Assembly: GCF_026810505.1 (NCBI RefSeq) | Contig: NZ_CP101750.1 | Span: 6,870,515 to 6,934,514, forward strand | Reading direction: 5' to 3' | DNA length: 64,000 nt | From: Streptomyces sp. Je 1-369 | Lineage (GTDB): Bacteria; Actinomycetota; Actinomycetes; Streptomycetales; Streptomycetaceae | Part shown: in pieces, positions 48,860 to 58,518 of the stretch | Numbering within the stretch: position 1 is the first letter of the stretch | Layout: every line of letters starts with the position of its first letter | Notes under the pieces: model-generated | Told to the model about the DNA's origin: nothing | The model's database searches: none | The model's input: the letters and a program-made list of their open reading frames with translations, nothing else | Position numbers and translations under genes: made by a program

Positions 48860-51323
48860 GAGCCTCACCGGCCTCACAGGCTTCGGAGGCACGCACGAGG
48901 AGCGCCACCGGCGACGCGGCGAAGAGCTCGTCCACGCGCGCGTGCCCCTCGAACTCCCGCCCCGGAGCCAGCAGATCGGTCCACCGGCCCGCCGGGAGCG
49001 CGAGCTCCGTCCCGCGCCAGCCGCCCGCGTCCGCGAGCCGCAGCGACAGCCGCGTCACGGCGGTCACGATCTCCCCGGAGCGGACGAACGCCACACAGTG
49101 CGCGGCGCCAGGCCCCTCGGCGGCCAGCGGCTCGTACGTCGCCGCGCCCCCGCACAGCTCGGGCCGCCGCCCCCGCAGCCGCAGCGCCGTCGCGGTGAGC
49201 GCCAGCTTCTCCTCCGAGAGGTCCCAGCGGTCCCGCTGCGAGTCGAGCCGCTCAAGGACGTGCGGCTGGAAGCGGGCGGGCCGCCGGTTGTCCGGATCGA
49301 CCAGCGCGCGGTACTCGCCCTCCGTGCCCTGGTAGACGTCGGGCACCCCGGGCATCGTCAGGTGCAGCAGCGCCGCCCCCAGGACGTTCGCCCGCACATG
49401 GGAGTCCATCTCGCGCGCGAAGGACGCCACCGCGTACAGCGGCGGCCCGCAAGGACCCGCCTCCACGAACGCGGCCACCGCCTTCTCGTACGCCTCGTTC
49501 TGCTCGGTCCAGCTCGTGTGCAGGCCCGCCTCGCGCACATGCTTCAGGAGGGCGTTCTGCAGCCGCTGGTCGTACGGGAACCCGAAGCCGACGGCCGTCT
49601 GCCAAGCGGCCCAGGCCAGTTGGGGGTCGGGCGCGCCCGTGCCGCCCATCCGCGAGGTCTGCTCGGTGACCTCGGCGAGGAGGTCGGCCCACCGGTCCGG
49701 GCACTGCGTCAGGACCGAGATGCCCGCCCGTACGTCCGCGCTGCGCTTGGTGTCGTGGGTCGTCAGGACCGTGCCCGAGTAGGGCCAGTCGCGCTGCACG
49801 CGCGCGCAGTACGCGTGGAACTCCTCCACGGGCACCGCGGGCCGCTCGGGGGCGCCGCCCACCTCCGCCGCCGAGAGCAGCGGCGCGTGCCGGTAGAACG
49901 CGGTGTCCTCGACGGCCTTGGCGCGCAGCGCGGACGCGGTCTGCGCGAACCGGGCACGGAACTCCTCCATGGCGCCGGCGGCCTCCACGGCCTCTCCGAC
50001 CGCCCGGACGCGCCCCAGCGCCAAGTCCCGCACGACATCGACCGCCCGGGCCTCCTCGGGCACGCCGAAGGCCGCCCTGGCCTCTTCGGCGGCACGCTCG
50101 GTGAGGACGGATTCGGGTGTGTCGCCCCCGGAGACGTACGGCCGGTAGACGGGAAGCCGTACGAGCAGCTCTCTGAGGGCGGTGCGCAGCGTCCACGGCG
50201 CGTGGTCGCGCAGCGCGGGGACGGCTGCGCAGATCGCCCCTGCCGCGCGCGTGAGGCGGTCCACCTCGGCCGCCAGTTCGCGCGTGACGACCTTGTACGC
50301 GGCCCTGCGGACCGTCGCGTCCCAGTCGCCGCCCCGGTCGGCGGGCGCCGCCGCGAAGCGCCGGTACTGGCCGAGGAGTTCACCGGCGCCCGCGGGGTCG
50401 GCGAGGACGCCGTCGATGTGCCGCAGCGCGTCGTAACCGGTGGTGCCCGCCACGGGCCAGGCGGCGGGCAGGCGCTCGCCGTCGGCGAGGATCTTCTCTA
50501 CGACGGTCCACCGCCCGCCGGTCGCCTCGTGCAGCCTCTGGAGGTACGCCCCGGGGTCCGCGAGGCCGTCCGGATGGTCGATCCGCAGCCCGTCGACGAC
50601 CCCCTCGCGCAGCAGCCGCAGGATCTTCCCGTGCGTCGCATCGAAGACGCCCGGGTCCTCGACGCGCACCCCGATGAGATCGGAAATGGTGAAGAACCGC
50701 CGGTAGTTGAGCTCGGTACGGGCCAGCCGCCACCAGGACAGGCGATACCACTGCGCGTCCAGGAGCTGCGGGAGCGGCAGCGCCGCCGTGCCCTCCCTGA
50801 GGGGGAACGCGTGTTCGTGATAGCGCAGTACGTCGCCGTCGACCCGCAGCTGTCCGAGCTCCTCGCCGAGCCTGCCGCCGAGGAACGGCAGCAGGACGCG
50901 CCCGCCGCCCGCGTCCCAGTCGATGTCGAACCAGTGCGCGTAGGGCGAGCGGGGGCCCTCGCGCAGCACCTCCCACAGGGCGTGGTTGTGCCGCGGCACC
51001 GCCGCCATGTGGTTCGGCACGATGTCCACGACCAGACCGAGTCCGGACTGCCGGGCCGTGCGGGACAGGGACCGCAGCCCGTCCTCGCCGCCCAGCTCGT
51101 CCCGCACGCGCGCGTGGTCCACGACGTCATAGCCGTGCGTGGACCCGGGCACCGCCTCCAGGACCGGTGACAGGTGCAGATGCGAGACACCGAGCGAGGC
51201 CAGATGGGGGACGGCCGCCTCGGCGGCCGCGAAGGGGAAGTCGGGCTGCAGCTGCAACCGGTACGTGGCGGTGGGCGGCGGCGGTACCGCGGGGCCGGGG
51301 CGCTCCGGCGTCATGCGCGTCAT
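48795..51323 (-). CDS. treY: Maltooligosyl trehalose synthase TreY
   Basis: 842-aa GH13 enzyme that turns the reducing-end alpha-1,4 bond of maltodextrin into alpha-1,1, giving the substrate of TreZ. Motifs: TYRLQLQPDFPF at the N-terminus, DIVPNHMAAVPRHN, GLRIDHPDGLADP (nucleophile Asp), VEKILADGE (acid/base Glu) and TTHDTKRSADVR (third Asp). The length is slightly above the usual 780-830. ATG 51323; a second ATG three codons on is equally possible and no strong ribosome site is present. The C-terminal acidic tail overlaps the P450 gene on the other strand by 65 bp. Confidence 0.95.
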   Translation of the reverse strand: MTRMTPERPGPAVPPPPTATYRLQLQPDFPFAAAEAAVPHLASLGVSHLHLSPVLEAVPGSTHGYDVVDHARVRDELGGEDGLRSLSRTARQSGLGLVVDIVPNHMAAVPRHNHALWEVLREGPRSPYAHWFDIDWDAGGGRVLLPFLGGRLGEELGQLRVDGDVLRYHEHAFPLREGTAALPLPQLLDAQWYRLSWWRLARTELNYRRFFTISDLIGVRVEDPGVFDATHGKILRLLREGVVDGLRIDHPDGLADPGAYLQRLHEATGGRWTVVEKILADGERLPAAWPVAGTTGYDALRHIDGVLADPAGAGELLGQYRRFAAAPADRGGDWDATVRRAAYKVVTRELAAEVDRLTRAAGAICAAVPALRDHAPWTLRTALRELLVRLPVYRPYVSGGDTPESVLTERAAEEARAAFGVPEEARAVDVVRDLALGRVRAVGEAVEAAGAMEEFRARFAQTASALRAKAVEDTAFYRHAPLLSAAEVGGAPERPAVPVEEFHAYCARVQRDWPYSGTVLTTHDTKRSADVRAGISVLTQCPDRWADLLAEVTEQTSRMGGTGAPDPQLAWAAWQTAVGFGFPYDQRLQNALLKHVREAGLHTSWTEQNEAYEKAVAAFVEAGPCGPPLYAVASFAREMDSHVRANVLGAALLHLTMPGVPDVYQGTEGEYRALVDPDNRRPARFQPHVLERLDSQRDRWDLSEEKLALTATALRLRGRRPELCGGAATYEPLAAEGPGAAHCVAFVRSGEIVTAVTRLSLRLADAGGWRGTELALPAGRWTDLLAPGREFEGHARVDELFAASPVALLVRASEACEAGEAPTVDVRGESADRGSAAPGEPV

Positions 51324-51404
51324 GCGAACGTACGTACCCGCTCGGAAGGCTTTCGTGTCATCGACTCATGCGTGTCGGGACCACGGCGTCGTTAGCGTCG
51401 GACG

Positions 51405-52688
51405 ATGGCTGAGAACACACGGGACGCGTACCGCACAGTGCTCGGGATGACCGGGGCACTGCTCCCCGTCGTCTCGTTCCTCGGCAGACTTCCCGTGGCG
51501 ATGATCCAGTTCGGCAGTGTGCTGCTGGTGACCGAGACCAGCGGATCGCTGGCCACCGGCGGGATCGTCGCCTGCGCGCTCGCGCTCGGCCAGGTGACCC
51601 TGGGCCCGTTCGTCGGGCGCCTCGCGGACCGGCGCGGCCAGCGCTCCGTGGTCCTCGCCTTCTCCCTCGTCAACGCCGTGGCCATCGCGGCGTACACCCT
51701 GGGCGCCGTCGCCGACCTGCCCACACCGGTCCTCGCCGCCCTCGGCGCACTGGCGGGCGCGACGATCCCGGGGATCGGCCCGCTGGCGAGGGCCCGCGTC
51801 GTCCCGCTGGTCCGCGCCAAGGGCGGCGACGACCGGCTCGCCGGGACGGTGCTGTCCCTGGAGAGCACCATGGACGAGCTGTCCTTCGTCCTGGGCCCCG
51901 CCCTGGTGGGCCTCGCGTCCGTCGCGGGCCACCCGGCGTACGCCTTCGGCCTCGCCTCGCTCCTGGTCGCAGGCTGCGGCACGGCCTTCGCCCTGCACCC
52001 GACGGGACGTACGCCCGGAGCGGCCCCCGAAAGCCCCACACGCGCGCGTGGCGGACGCCCGCGCCTTCCACGTTCCGTGTACGTGGTGCGGGTGGGGCTG
52101 CTGTTCCTGGGGGTGCTGCTCGGCGCCTGCGGTGCGGGCATCACCGCGCTCACCGACGAGCTGGGCCGCCCCGGGCAGGCGGGTCTCGTGTACGCGGCGA
52201 TGGGAGTCATGAGCGCGGTGGTCGGCCTCTCCATGGCCGCGCTGCCCGAGCGCTTCGGGCTGGTCGCACGCTGGCGCGTCGCGACGGCCGCCGCGGCGCT
52301 CCTTTCCCTGCCCCTGGTGTGGACGGACAGCCTGGCGGGCCTCTACGTAGTGGTCACTCTGTTCGGCGCGATCTACGCCCCGAACCTCATCACCGGCTTC
52401 GCGCTGACCGAGCGGGCCGTGCCGCAGCAGCGGCTCGCCGAAGGCATGACGTTCGCGGCGAGCGCGTTCGTCGGGGGCCAGGCGGTGACACTCGCGGTGG
52501 CCGGACGCCTCGCGGAGTCGCACGGCGCGGGGGCGGCGTTCGCCCTCGGCAGCGGGGCCGCGGCGGTCGCGTTCGTGATCGCCCTGATCGCCCGCCACGA
52601 ACCGCACCGCCCCGACCCGTCGCGCCACCCCTATGAGGCGCCCCGCACGGCCACCGCCACCGTCACGCCGGACGCTGCAGCACCGTAA
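51405..52688 (+). CDS. MFS transporter
   Basis: 427-aa integral membrane protein with about 12 hydrophobic helices. The MFS motif A (GRLADRRGQRS) lies in the loop after TM2 and a related segment in the second half (GLSMAALPERFGLVAR). It resembles drug/solute exporters of the major facilitator superfamily; substrate unknown. ATG 51405 begins MAENTRDAYRTVLG. It shares an 81-bp divergent region with treY. Its last 26 bases overlap the 3' end of glgX on the opposite strand. Confidence 0.88.
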   Translation: MAENTRDAYRTVLGMTGALLPVVSFLGRLPVAMIQFGSVLLVTETSGSLATGGIVACALALGQVTLGPFVGRLADRRGQRSVVLAFSLVNAVAIAAYTLGAVADLPTPVLAALGALAGATIPGIGPLARARVVPLVRAKGGDDRLAGTVLSLESTMDELSFVLGPALVGLASVAGHPAYAFGLASLLVAGCGTAFALHPTGRTPGAAPESPTRARGGRPRLPRSVYVVRVGLLFLGVLLGACGAGITALTDELGRPGQAGLVYAAMGVMSAVVGLSMAALPERFGLVARWRVATAAAALLSLPLVWTDSLAGLYVVVTLFGAIYAPNLITGFALTERAVPQQRLAEGMTFAASAFVGGQAVTLAVAGRLAESHGAGAAFALGSGAAAVAFVIALIARHEPHRPDPSRHPYEAPRTATATVTPDAAAP

Positions 52689-54792
52689 GGCTCCGGTCGG
52701 CCAGCGTGAGCCGGTCGCCCGCCCGCACCTTCGGCCCCGGTTCCGGCGGCACCCCGTCCGCGTGCGCCGTGTCGATCACCAGCTGCCACTGGCGGCCGTG
52801 GTTGACCGGCACCACGAATTCGATCGCCTCGGGGGACGCGTTGAACAGGAGCAGGAACGAGTCGTCGGCGATCCGCTCCCCGCGCGGCCCCGGCTCCGAG
52901 ATGGCGTTGCCGTTCAGGAACACGCTGAGCGCCCGGGCCTGCGACGAGTCCCAGTCCGGCTGCTCCATCTCGTCCCCCTCCGGGGTGAACCAGGCGATGT
53001 CGGACAGTTCGTCGTGCGTGCCCTGGACCGGCCTGCCGTGGAAGAACCGGCGCCTGCGGAAGACCGGATGGTCGCGCCGGAGCATCGCCATCGTGCGGGT
53101 GAAGGTGAGGAGCGAGTTCTCGCCGTCCGGCCAGCGCACCCACGCCAGCTCGTTGTCCTGGCAGTACGCGTTGTTGTTGCCGTCCTGCGTGCGCGCGAAC
53201 TCGTCGCCGTGGCTGAGCATCGGCACGCCCTGGGACAGCATCAGCGTGGCGGTGAAGTTCCGCATCTGCCGCGCGCGCAGCGCCAGGATGTCCGGATCGT
53301 CCGTCCCGCCCTCGGCGCCGCAGTTCCAGGAGCGGTTGTGACTCTCGCCGTCCTGGTTGTCCTCGCCGTTGGCGTGGTTGTGCTTCTCGTTGTACGAGAC
53401 GAGGTCGTGCAGGGTGAAACCGTCGTGGCAGGTGGTGAAGTTGATGGACGCGAGGGGGCGCCGCCCGTCGTCCTGGTAGAGGTCGGACGAGCCGGTGAGC
53501 CGGGACGCGAACTCCGCGAGGGTGCGCTGCTCGCCGCGCCACAGATCGCGCACCGTGTCCCGGTACATGCCGTTCCACTCGGTCCACAGGGGCGGGAAGT
53601 TGCCCACCTGATAGCCGCCCTCGCCGACGTCCCAGGGTTCGGCGATCAGCTTGACCTGGCTGACCACAGGGTCCTGCTGTACGAGGTCGAAGAAGGACGA
53701 CAGCCGGTCCACCTCGTGGAACTGGCGTGCCAGCGTCGCCGCGAGGTCGAAGCGGAAGCCGTCCACGTGCATGTCCGTGACCCAGTGCCGCAGCGAATCC
53801 ATGATCATCTGGAGGACGTGCGGTGAGCGCATCAGGAGTGAGTTGCCGGTCCCCGTGGTGTCCATGTAGTACCGGGAGTCGTCCGTGAGGCGGTAGTACG
53901 AGGCGTTGTCGAGGCCCTTGTAGGAGAGCGTCGGGCCCAGGTGGTTGCCCTCGGCGGTGTGGTTGTAGACGACGTCGAGGATCACCTCGATGTCCGCCTC
54001 GTGGAGGGCCTTCACGGCCTGCTTGAACTCCAGGACCTGCTCGCCGCGGTCGCCCCAGGAGGCGTACGCGTTGTGCGGGGCGAAGAAGCCGATGGTGTTG
54101 TAGCCCCAGTAGTTGTTGAGGCCCATGTCCACCAGGCGGTGGTCGTTCACGAACTGGTGGACCGGCATCAGCTCCAGGGCGGTGACGCCGAGTCCGGTGA
54201 GGTGCTCGATGATCGCCGGGTGCCCCAGCGCCGCGTACGAGCCGCGGAACTCCTCCGGGAGGTCCGGGTGCAGCATGGTGAGGCCCTTGACGTGCGCTTC
54301 GTAGAGCACCGTTTCGTGGTACGGGGTACGCGGGGGCCGGTCGTCGCCCCAGTCGAAGTAGGGGTTGACCACGACCGACGTCATCATGTGCGGCGCCGAG
54401 TCCATGTCGTTGCGCTCGTCGGGCTCTTCGAAGTGGTAGCCGTACACCTCCTCCCCCCAGTCGATGCGCCCGCTCACCGCGCGCGCGTACGGATCGAGGA
54501 GCAGCTTGGCGGAGTTGCACCGGTGCCCCTGCTCCGGTGCGTACGGTCCGTGCACCCGGAAGCCGTACCGCTGGCCCGGCATGATGCCGGGCAGGTACGC
54601 GTGCCGCACGAACGCGTCGGACTCGCGCAGCTCGACGGCGGTCTCCGAACCGTCGTCGTGCAGCAGACACAGCTCCACTCGCTCTGCGGCCTCGGAGAAG
54701 ACCGCGAAATTCGTGCCCGCTCCGTCGTACGTGGCACCTAAGGGATACGCCTGCCCAGGCCAGACCTGCATGTATGCGACTCTTCCACTCAC
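52663..54792 (-). CDS. glgX: Glycogen debranching enzyme GlgX/TreX
   Basis: 709-aa GH13 isoamylase-type enzyme that hydrolyses alpha-1,6 branches, supplying linear maltodextrins to TreY/TreZ. An N-terminal CBM48 domain (VWPGQAYPLGATYDGAGTNF) precedes the barrel. Motifs: DVVYNHTAEG, HVDGFRFDLAATL (nucleophile Asp), KLIAEPWDVGEGGY (acid/base Glu), NFTTCHDGFTLHDLV (third Asp) and SHGDEFARTQDGNNNAYCQD. GTG 54792 has a GAGGGGGC site very close to it; ATG 54771 (MQVWPGQAYPLG) is an alternative. First of the three trehalose-pathway genes in transcription order, 1340 bp upstream of treY with the MFS gene between on the other strand. Confidence 0.95.
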   Translation of the reverse strand: MSGRVAYMQVWPGQAYPLGATYDGAGTNFAVFSEAAERVELCLLHDDGSETAVELRESDAFVRHAYLPGIMPGQRYGFRVHGPYAPEQGHRCNSAKLLLDPYARAVSGRIDWGEEVYGYHFEEPDERNDMDSAPHMMTSVVVNPYFDWGDDRPPRTPYHETVLYEAHVKGLTMLHPDLPEEFRGSYAALGHPAIIEHLTGLGVTALELMPVHQFVNDHRLVDMGLNNYWGYNTIGFFAPHNAYASWGDRGEQVLEFKQAVKALHEADIEVILDVVYNHTAEGNHLGPTLSYKGLDNASYYRLTDDSRYYMDTTGTGNSLLMRSPHVLQMIMDSLRHWVTDMHVDGFRFDLAATLARQFHEVDRLSSFFDLVQQDPVVSQVKLIAEPWDVGEGGYQVGNFPPLWTEWNGMYRDTVRDLWRGEQRTLAEFASRLTGSSDLYQDDGRRPLASINFTTCHDGFTLHDLVSYNEKHNHANGEDNQDGESHNRSWNCGAEGGTDDPDILALRARQMRNFTATLMLSQGVPMLSHGDEFARTQDGNNNAYCQDNELAWVRWPDGENSLLTFTRTMAMLRRDHPVFRRRRFFHGRPVQGTHDELSDIAWFTPEGDEMEQPDWDSSQARALSVFLNGNAISEPGPRGERIADDSFLLLFNASPEAIEFVVPVNHGRQWQLVIDTAHADGVPPEPGPKVRAGDRLTLADRSLTVLQRPA

Positions 54793-54928
54793 GCCCCCTC
54801 AAGACGGGGCCACTTCGGCCAGAGTGTGCCCGAAAGTGGGGCAACCACCCTGGAGTTGTACCCGTCTAACCGTCTGACCACATACTCGGCATGCCCATGA
54901 ATGGGGCGCCAGGGGAGTAGGGGGAGTA

Positions 54929-55714
54929 GTGCGAGAGATAGTCAGACGCCACCTGGGGAAGGTGGTGGCCGGCACGACGGTCGCGGTCGCCGCGGCAGCC
55001 GTGCTGGTGGGCGTCAATCTGTCGGGGTCCGAGGCGGGCGGGTCGGGGGACCGCCAGGCCAACGCGGCGGCGGCGAAGCAGGACGCCGTGGCGAAGGACG
55101 GCGTCGTGGAGGCGGCGCCCGAGGAGGGCGCGAAGGGAGTCGGCAGCGACCCGCTGACCGACGAGGAGATCGAGCGGGCCGAGAAGGCCTCGGTGTCGGG
55201 GCAGATGCGCTCCAGCGCCCGGGACGTCGAGGGAGACCGCGGACCGCAGCTGCTGTCCACCAACCTCAGCGAGCCGGACCCGAACGGCGGCGACGCCCCG
55301 CGCAGCGCGGAAGTCGTGTACTACGACTACAAGAAGGACACCGTCATCACCAAGACGGTCGACCTGGAGACCGGCAAGGTGGCCGACACGGTCACCACCA
55401 AGAACGTGCAGCCGCCGCCCAGCCAGGAAGAGCTGGCCGAGGGCGCCAGGCTCCTGATCGCCGACCCGCTCGGCAAGGGCCTGAAGAAGGACTTCAAGCA
55501 CGCCACGGGCAAGGCGCTCACCAGCCCCGACCAGCTGCAGCTGAGCGGCATGGTCTTCCGCAAGGAGACGGTGAAGCGCGTGCCGTCCAGCCTCGGCGAG
55601 TGCGGCAAGAACCGGTGCCTCCAGGTCGTCACCAAGGTCAAGAGCGGCCCGTGGATCGACACCAGGGCCCTCGTCGTCGACCTGAGCACCCGCACGGTGG
55701 GCCGCCTCGGCTGA
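54929..55714 (+). CDS. Copper amine oxidase N-terminal-domain protein (separate gene)
   Basis: 261-aa exported protein: a signal/anchor (VVAGTTVAVAAAAVLVGVNL), a charged linker, then an alpha/beta region of about 170 residues. Segments such as SAEVVYYDYKKDTVITKTVD, LETGKVADTV and PPPSQEELAEGARLLIADPL follow the pattern of the N2/N3 domains of copper amine oxidases. That pattern is a strand pair with a tyrosine-rich turn, then 'QP.L..EE...A..L...DP'. It has no active-site residues. The catalytic part is encoded by the next gene, 64 bp downstream, so the two products probably form one enzyme outside the cell. GTG start at 54929 after GGGGGAG. The domain assignment was made by eye and is less certain than that of the partner. 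Confidence 0.6.
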   Translation: MREIVRRHLGKVVAGTTVAVAAAAVLVGVNLSGSEAGGSGDRQANAAAAKQDAVAKDGVVEAAPEEGAKGVGSDPLTDEEIERAEKASVSGQMRSSARDVEGDRGPQLLSTNLSEPDPNGGDAPRSAEVVYYDYKKDTVITKTVDLETGKVADTVTTKNVQPPPSQEELAEGARLLIADPLGKGLKKDFKHATGKALTSPDQLQLSGMVFRKETVKRVPSSLGECGKNRCLQVVTKVKSGPWIDTRALVVDLSTRTVGRLG

Positions 55715-55778
55715 TCCCGGCCACCCGCTCACGACACCACACGCCACCTTCTCCTCGGACGAGGGAGTCCACTTCACC

Positions 55779-57095
55779 ATGCACGTCAACAGACTTTCGC
55801 GCGCCCGAAAGAGGGCCACGATGGCCCTCGCGGTCTCCGCGCTCGTCGGCGGCGCCGTCACCGTCGCCGGACCCGCGACCGCGGCTCCGCGGGCCCCTCA
55901 GGCGCCGACCGCCGCGGCCGACTGCAGCGACGCCTACAAGATCGAGCAGACCGTCGACGGCGGCACGACCTGGCGCATGTGCTGGCACTACAACACGCTC
56001 TCCGGCCTGATCCTCGACAAGATCAGCTACCAGCCGAAGGGCGAGGCGAAGCCCATCCCGGTCCTCACCAGCGCCCGCCTCGCCCAGGTCCACGTCCCCT
56101 ACGACGACGGCCAGGCCGAGTACGACGACGTCACCGGCACCGACTTCGGCCAGGCCCTGCAGAACCTCAACCCCGGCGAGTGCCCCGGCGGCACCATCAA
56201 GACCGTCAAGGTCCCGCACCGGGGCAACGTGAAGGGGCTGTGCACCACCACGCGCGCGCGTGGGCACGCGTACCGCCTCAACGACGACGCGAGCACCGGC
56301 GGCACCGGCAAGACCTACACGAGCCAGGGCAAGGACCTGCTCGTGTACACCGTGAACAAGGCCTCCTGGTACGAGTACATAACCGAGTGGCGGTTCTCCT
56401 CGGACGGCACCATCACCTCCAACGTCGGCGCCACCGGCAGCCTCTCGCCGTACGACTACGACGGCGGCGACAGCCGCGGCTGGCCCATCGGCAAGGGCGA
56501 CCAGGCCAAGGCCGAGAGCCACGCCCACAACGTCTTCTGGCGCCTCAACTTCGGCCTGGACGGCTCCCCGAAGGCCAAGGTCGAGCAGTACGACTCCAAG
56601 GTCACCCCGCCCACCGGCGACGGCAGCCCCACCACGAAGACCACCCGCACCAAGGTCACCAAGGAGCTCGCCGGTGACCGCGCGGACATGCGCTGGTGGC
56701 GTGTGGTCAGCAACACCGGCAAGAACAAGGACGGCCACCCGCGCTCGTACGAGATCGTGCCCGGCCCCAGCACCAAGCACGCGGGCCGCGAGTTCACCAA
56801 GCACGACGTGTACTTCACCCAGTACAAGAAGTGCGAGCAGTACGCGAGCAACAACCCGGGCTGCCCCAACGGCACCCCGGACAGCGTCGACAAGTGGGTG
56901 AACGGCCAGGCCATGGACCACCCCGTCACCTGGGTCCACGTCGGCTTCCACCACATCGCGCGTGACGAGGACCAGCAGCCGATGCCGGTCCACTGGCAGG
57001 GCTTCTCGCTGGCCGCGCGCGACGTCACCGCCATGAGCCCGCTCACTCCGCAGGACCTCGCCAACCAGAACGGTCAGCCGCCGGTCGGCCGTTGA
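55779..57095 (+). CDS. Secreted copper amine oxidase catalytic domain
   Basis: 438-aa secreted protein with a signal peptide (KRATMALAVSALVGGAVTVA, cleavage near PATAA). The catalytic-domain landmarks of quinone copper amine oxidases are present in order. The TPQ-forming tyrosine is in ASWYEYITEWRF (family N-Y-D/E-Y; here the Asn is Trp), followed by FSSDGTITSNVGATGSLSP. Two copper His are in SHAHNVFWRLNF. The third copper His is in VGFHHIARDEDQQPMPVHW. It would oxidise primary amines to aldehydes with H2O2 release; substrate unknown. The usual N-terminal domains are missing here and are encoded by the preceding gene. The altered residue before the TPQ tyrosine makes cofactor formation uncertain. 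Confidence 0.75.
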   Translation: MHVNRLSRARKRATMALAVSALVGGAVTVAGPATAAPRAPQAPTAAADCSDAYKIEQTVDGGTTWRMCWHYNTLSGLILDKISYQPKGEAKPIPVLTSARLAQVHVPYDDGQAEYDDVTGTDFGQALQNLNPGECPGGTIKTVKVPHRGNVKGLCTTTRARGHAYRLNDDASTGGTGKTYTSQGKDLLVYTVNKASWYEYITEWRFSSDGTITSNVGATGSLSPYDYDGGDSRGWPIGKGDQAKAESHAHNVFWRLNFGLDGSPKAKVEQYDSKVTPPTGDGSPTTKTTRTKVTKELAGDRADMRWWRVVSNTGKNKDGHPRSYEIVPGPSTKHAGREFTKHDVYFTQYKKCEQYASNNPGCPNGTPDSVDKWVNGQAMDHPVTWVHVGFHHIARDEDQQPMPVHWQGFSLAARDVTAMSPLTPQDLANQNGQPPVGR

Positions 57096-57198
57096 GAAAC
57101 TGCCCGGGCGATCGGGCTGCACCGCCCGCCGCTCCCGGAGTACCCTTCCTTGATCGTTGACCGGGGGAGTGTTCGCGGGAGCGGAAGGCGGTGCGCGG

Positions 57199-58440
57199 GT
57201 GAGCTCGGGCGGGCGGGAGCTGCCCCCTGGTGACGACAGTCACGAGGGGAGCTCCGCGGACGTACCCCCTGGAGCGGTGTCCCTGGCCCGGCCGATGGAG
57301 ATGGGATCTCAGATCGGACCGGAACTGGACTGGGACGCCGACGCCTGGCGCGAGGTCCGTACGCGCGCGCAGCGCGCGGGACGGGCCTACATCTGGCTGA
57401 ACCTGGTGGAGCAGCGGCTGCGCGCGGTCGTGGCCGCTGTTCTGCGTCCCGTCTACGAACCCGTCCACGCCGACGACTGGGTCGTCGCCGCGGCGGGCCC
57501 GGCCGGGCAGGAGTGGGTGCAGCGGGCCGTCGCCGTGCGCGAGGTGAGCCGCCGCAAGGGCTATCTGCTCGACCCCGCCGACGACAACGTCCTCAGCTTC
57601 CTGACGCTGCCGCAGCTGCGCGAGCTGATGGTGCAGCACTGGCCGTGCTTCGAGCCCTACTTCGACGACCGGCGCGACGTCGAGCTGGCCCTCGACGAGC
57701 TGGAGGTCACGCGGAACGTCGTCTCCCGCAACCGCGCTCTCTCCGAGACGGTCCTCGCCCAGGCCGAGCGCGCCTCCGCCCGCCTCCTGGACATACTCGG
57801 CTCGGGCACCGACACGCCCTCCGCGCGCCGCCTGCCCGTCGACGCCGTCGAGGACCTGGTCGGCGACCGGTACGCGGACGTGGTGGCCGTGCACTCGGAC
57901 CGGGTGCGGCTCATGCGCAGATTCCCCGCCGAGGACATGTTCGGCGGCGCCCGCCGGCTCGACGCGATCGGGATCGGGCTCAACATCCTCGTGCAGAACT
58001 TCTCCGGGCGGCGCCTGGTCGGGCTCGCCGAGTCCGGCTGCCGGACGCGTCTGCTCTTCCTCAACCCCGCCAGCAGCGCCGTCAAGCGCCGGGAGCGCGA
58101 ACTCGGGATAAAGAAGGGCGAGTTGAGCCGGTCCGTCGAGATGAACATCCTGCACATGCGCCGGGTCAGGGCGCGGCTCAAGGACCCCGGCGCCTTCGAG
58201 ATCCAGGTCTTCGACGAGACGCCGCGCTTCACCGCCTATCTGGTCGACGGGGACGGTGCGGACGGCATCGGGGTCGTCCAGTCGTATCTGCGCAGGACCC
58301 GCGGGATGGAGGCGCCGGTGCTCGTGCTGCGGGGCGGCAGCAGGGTGGTCAAGTCGGGCGATCCGGGCGAGGGCGGTCTTTTCGCTACATACCGCGAGGA
58401 GTTCGAGGTGGCCTGGGCGGACTCGCGTCCGGTCTCCTGA
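57199..58440 (+). CDS. SAV2148-family HEPN domain protein
   Basis: 413-aa protein conserved in streptomycetes under the name SAV2148 family. An N-terminal disordered part precedes a HEPN-type helical domain (about 45-200), with the segment WREVRTRAQRAGRAYIWLNL and a later Arg-x4-His-like element (VSRNRALSE). The C-terminal domain is alpha/beta: RRLVGLAESGCRTRLLFLNP, a basic stretch, then RFTAYLVDGDG, which resembles the nucleic-acid or phospholipid binding fold seen in some effector proteins. HEPN proteins are often RNases of toxin or defence systems; the activity of this one is not established. GTG 57199 is chosen by similarity to the usual N-terminus SSGGRELPPG; TTG 57157 is an alternative. 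Confidence 0.75.
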   Translation: MSSGGRELPPGDDSHEGSSADVPPGAVSLARPMEMGSQIGPELDWDADAWREVRTRAQRAGRAYIWLNLVEQRLRAVVAAVLRPVYEPVHADDWVVAAAGPAGQEWVQRAVAVREVSRRKGYLLDPADDNVLSFLTLPQLRELMVQHWPCFEPYFDDRRDVELALDELEVTRNVVSRNRALSETVLAQAERASARLLDILGSGTDTPSARRLPVDAVEDLVGDRYADVVAVHSDRVRLMRRFPAEDMFGGARRLDAIGIGLNILVQNFSGRRLVGLAESGCRTRLLFLNPASSAVKRRERELGIKKGELSRSVEMNILHMRRVRARLKDPGAFEIQVFDETPRFTAYLVDGDGADGIGVVQSYLRRTRGMEAPVLVLRGGSRVVKSGDPGEGGLFATYREEFEVAWADSRPVS

Positions 58441-58518
58441 CTCCGCCCCGCGGATTGTCAGTGGCGCATGGGATCGTGGTGGTCACTGGGGGAAAGCACC
58501 ACGAAGAAGGGGGCGGCC

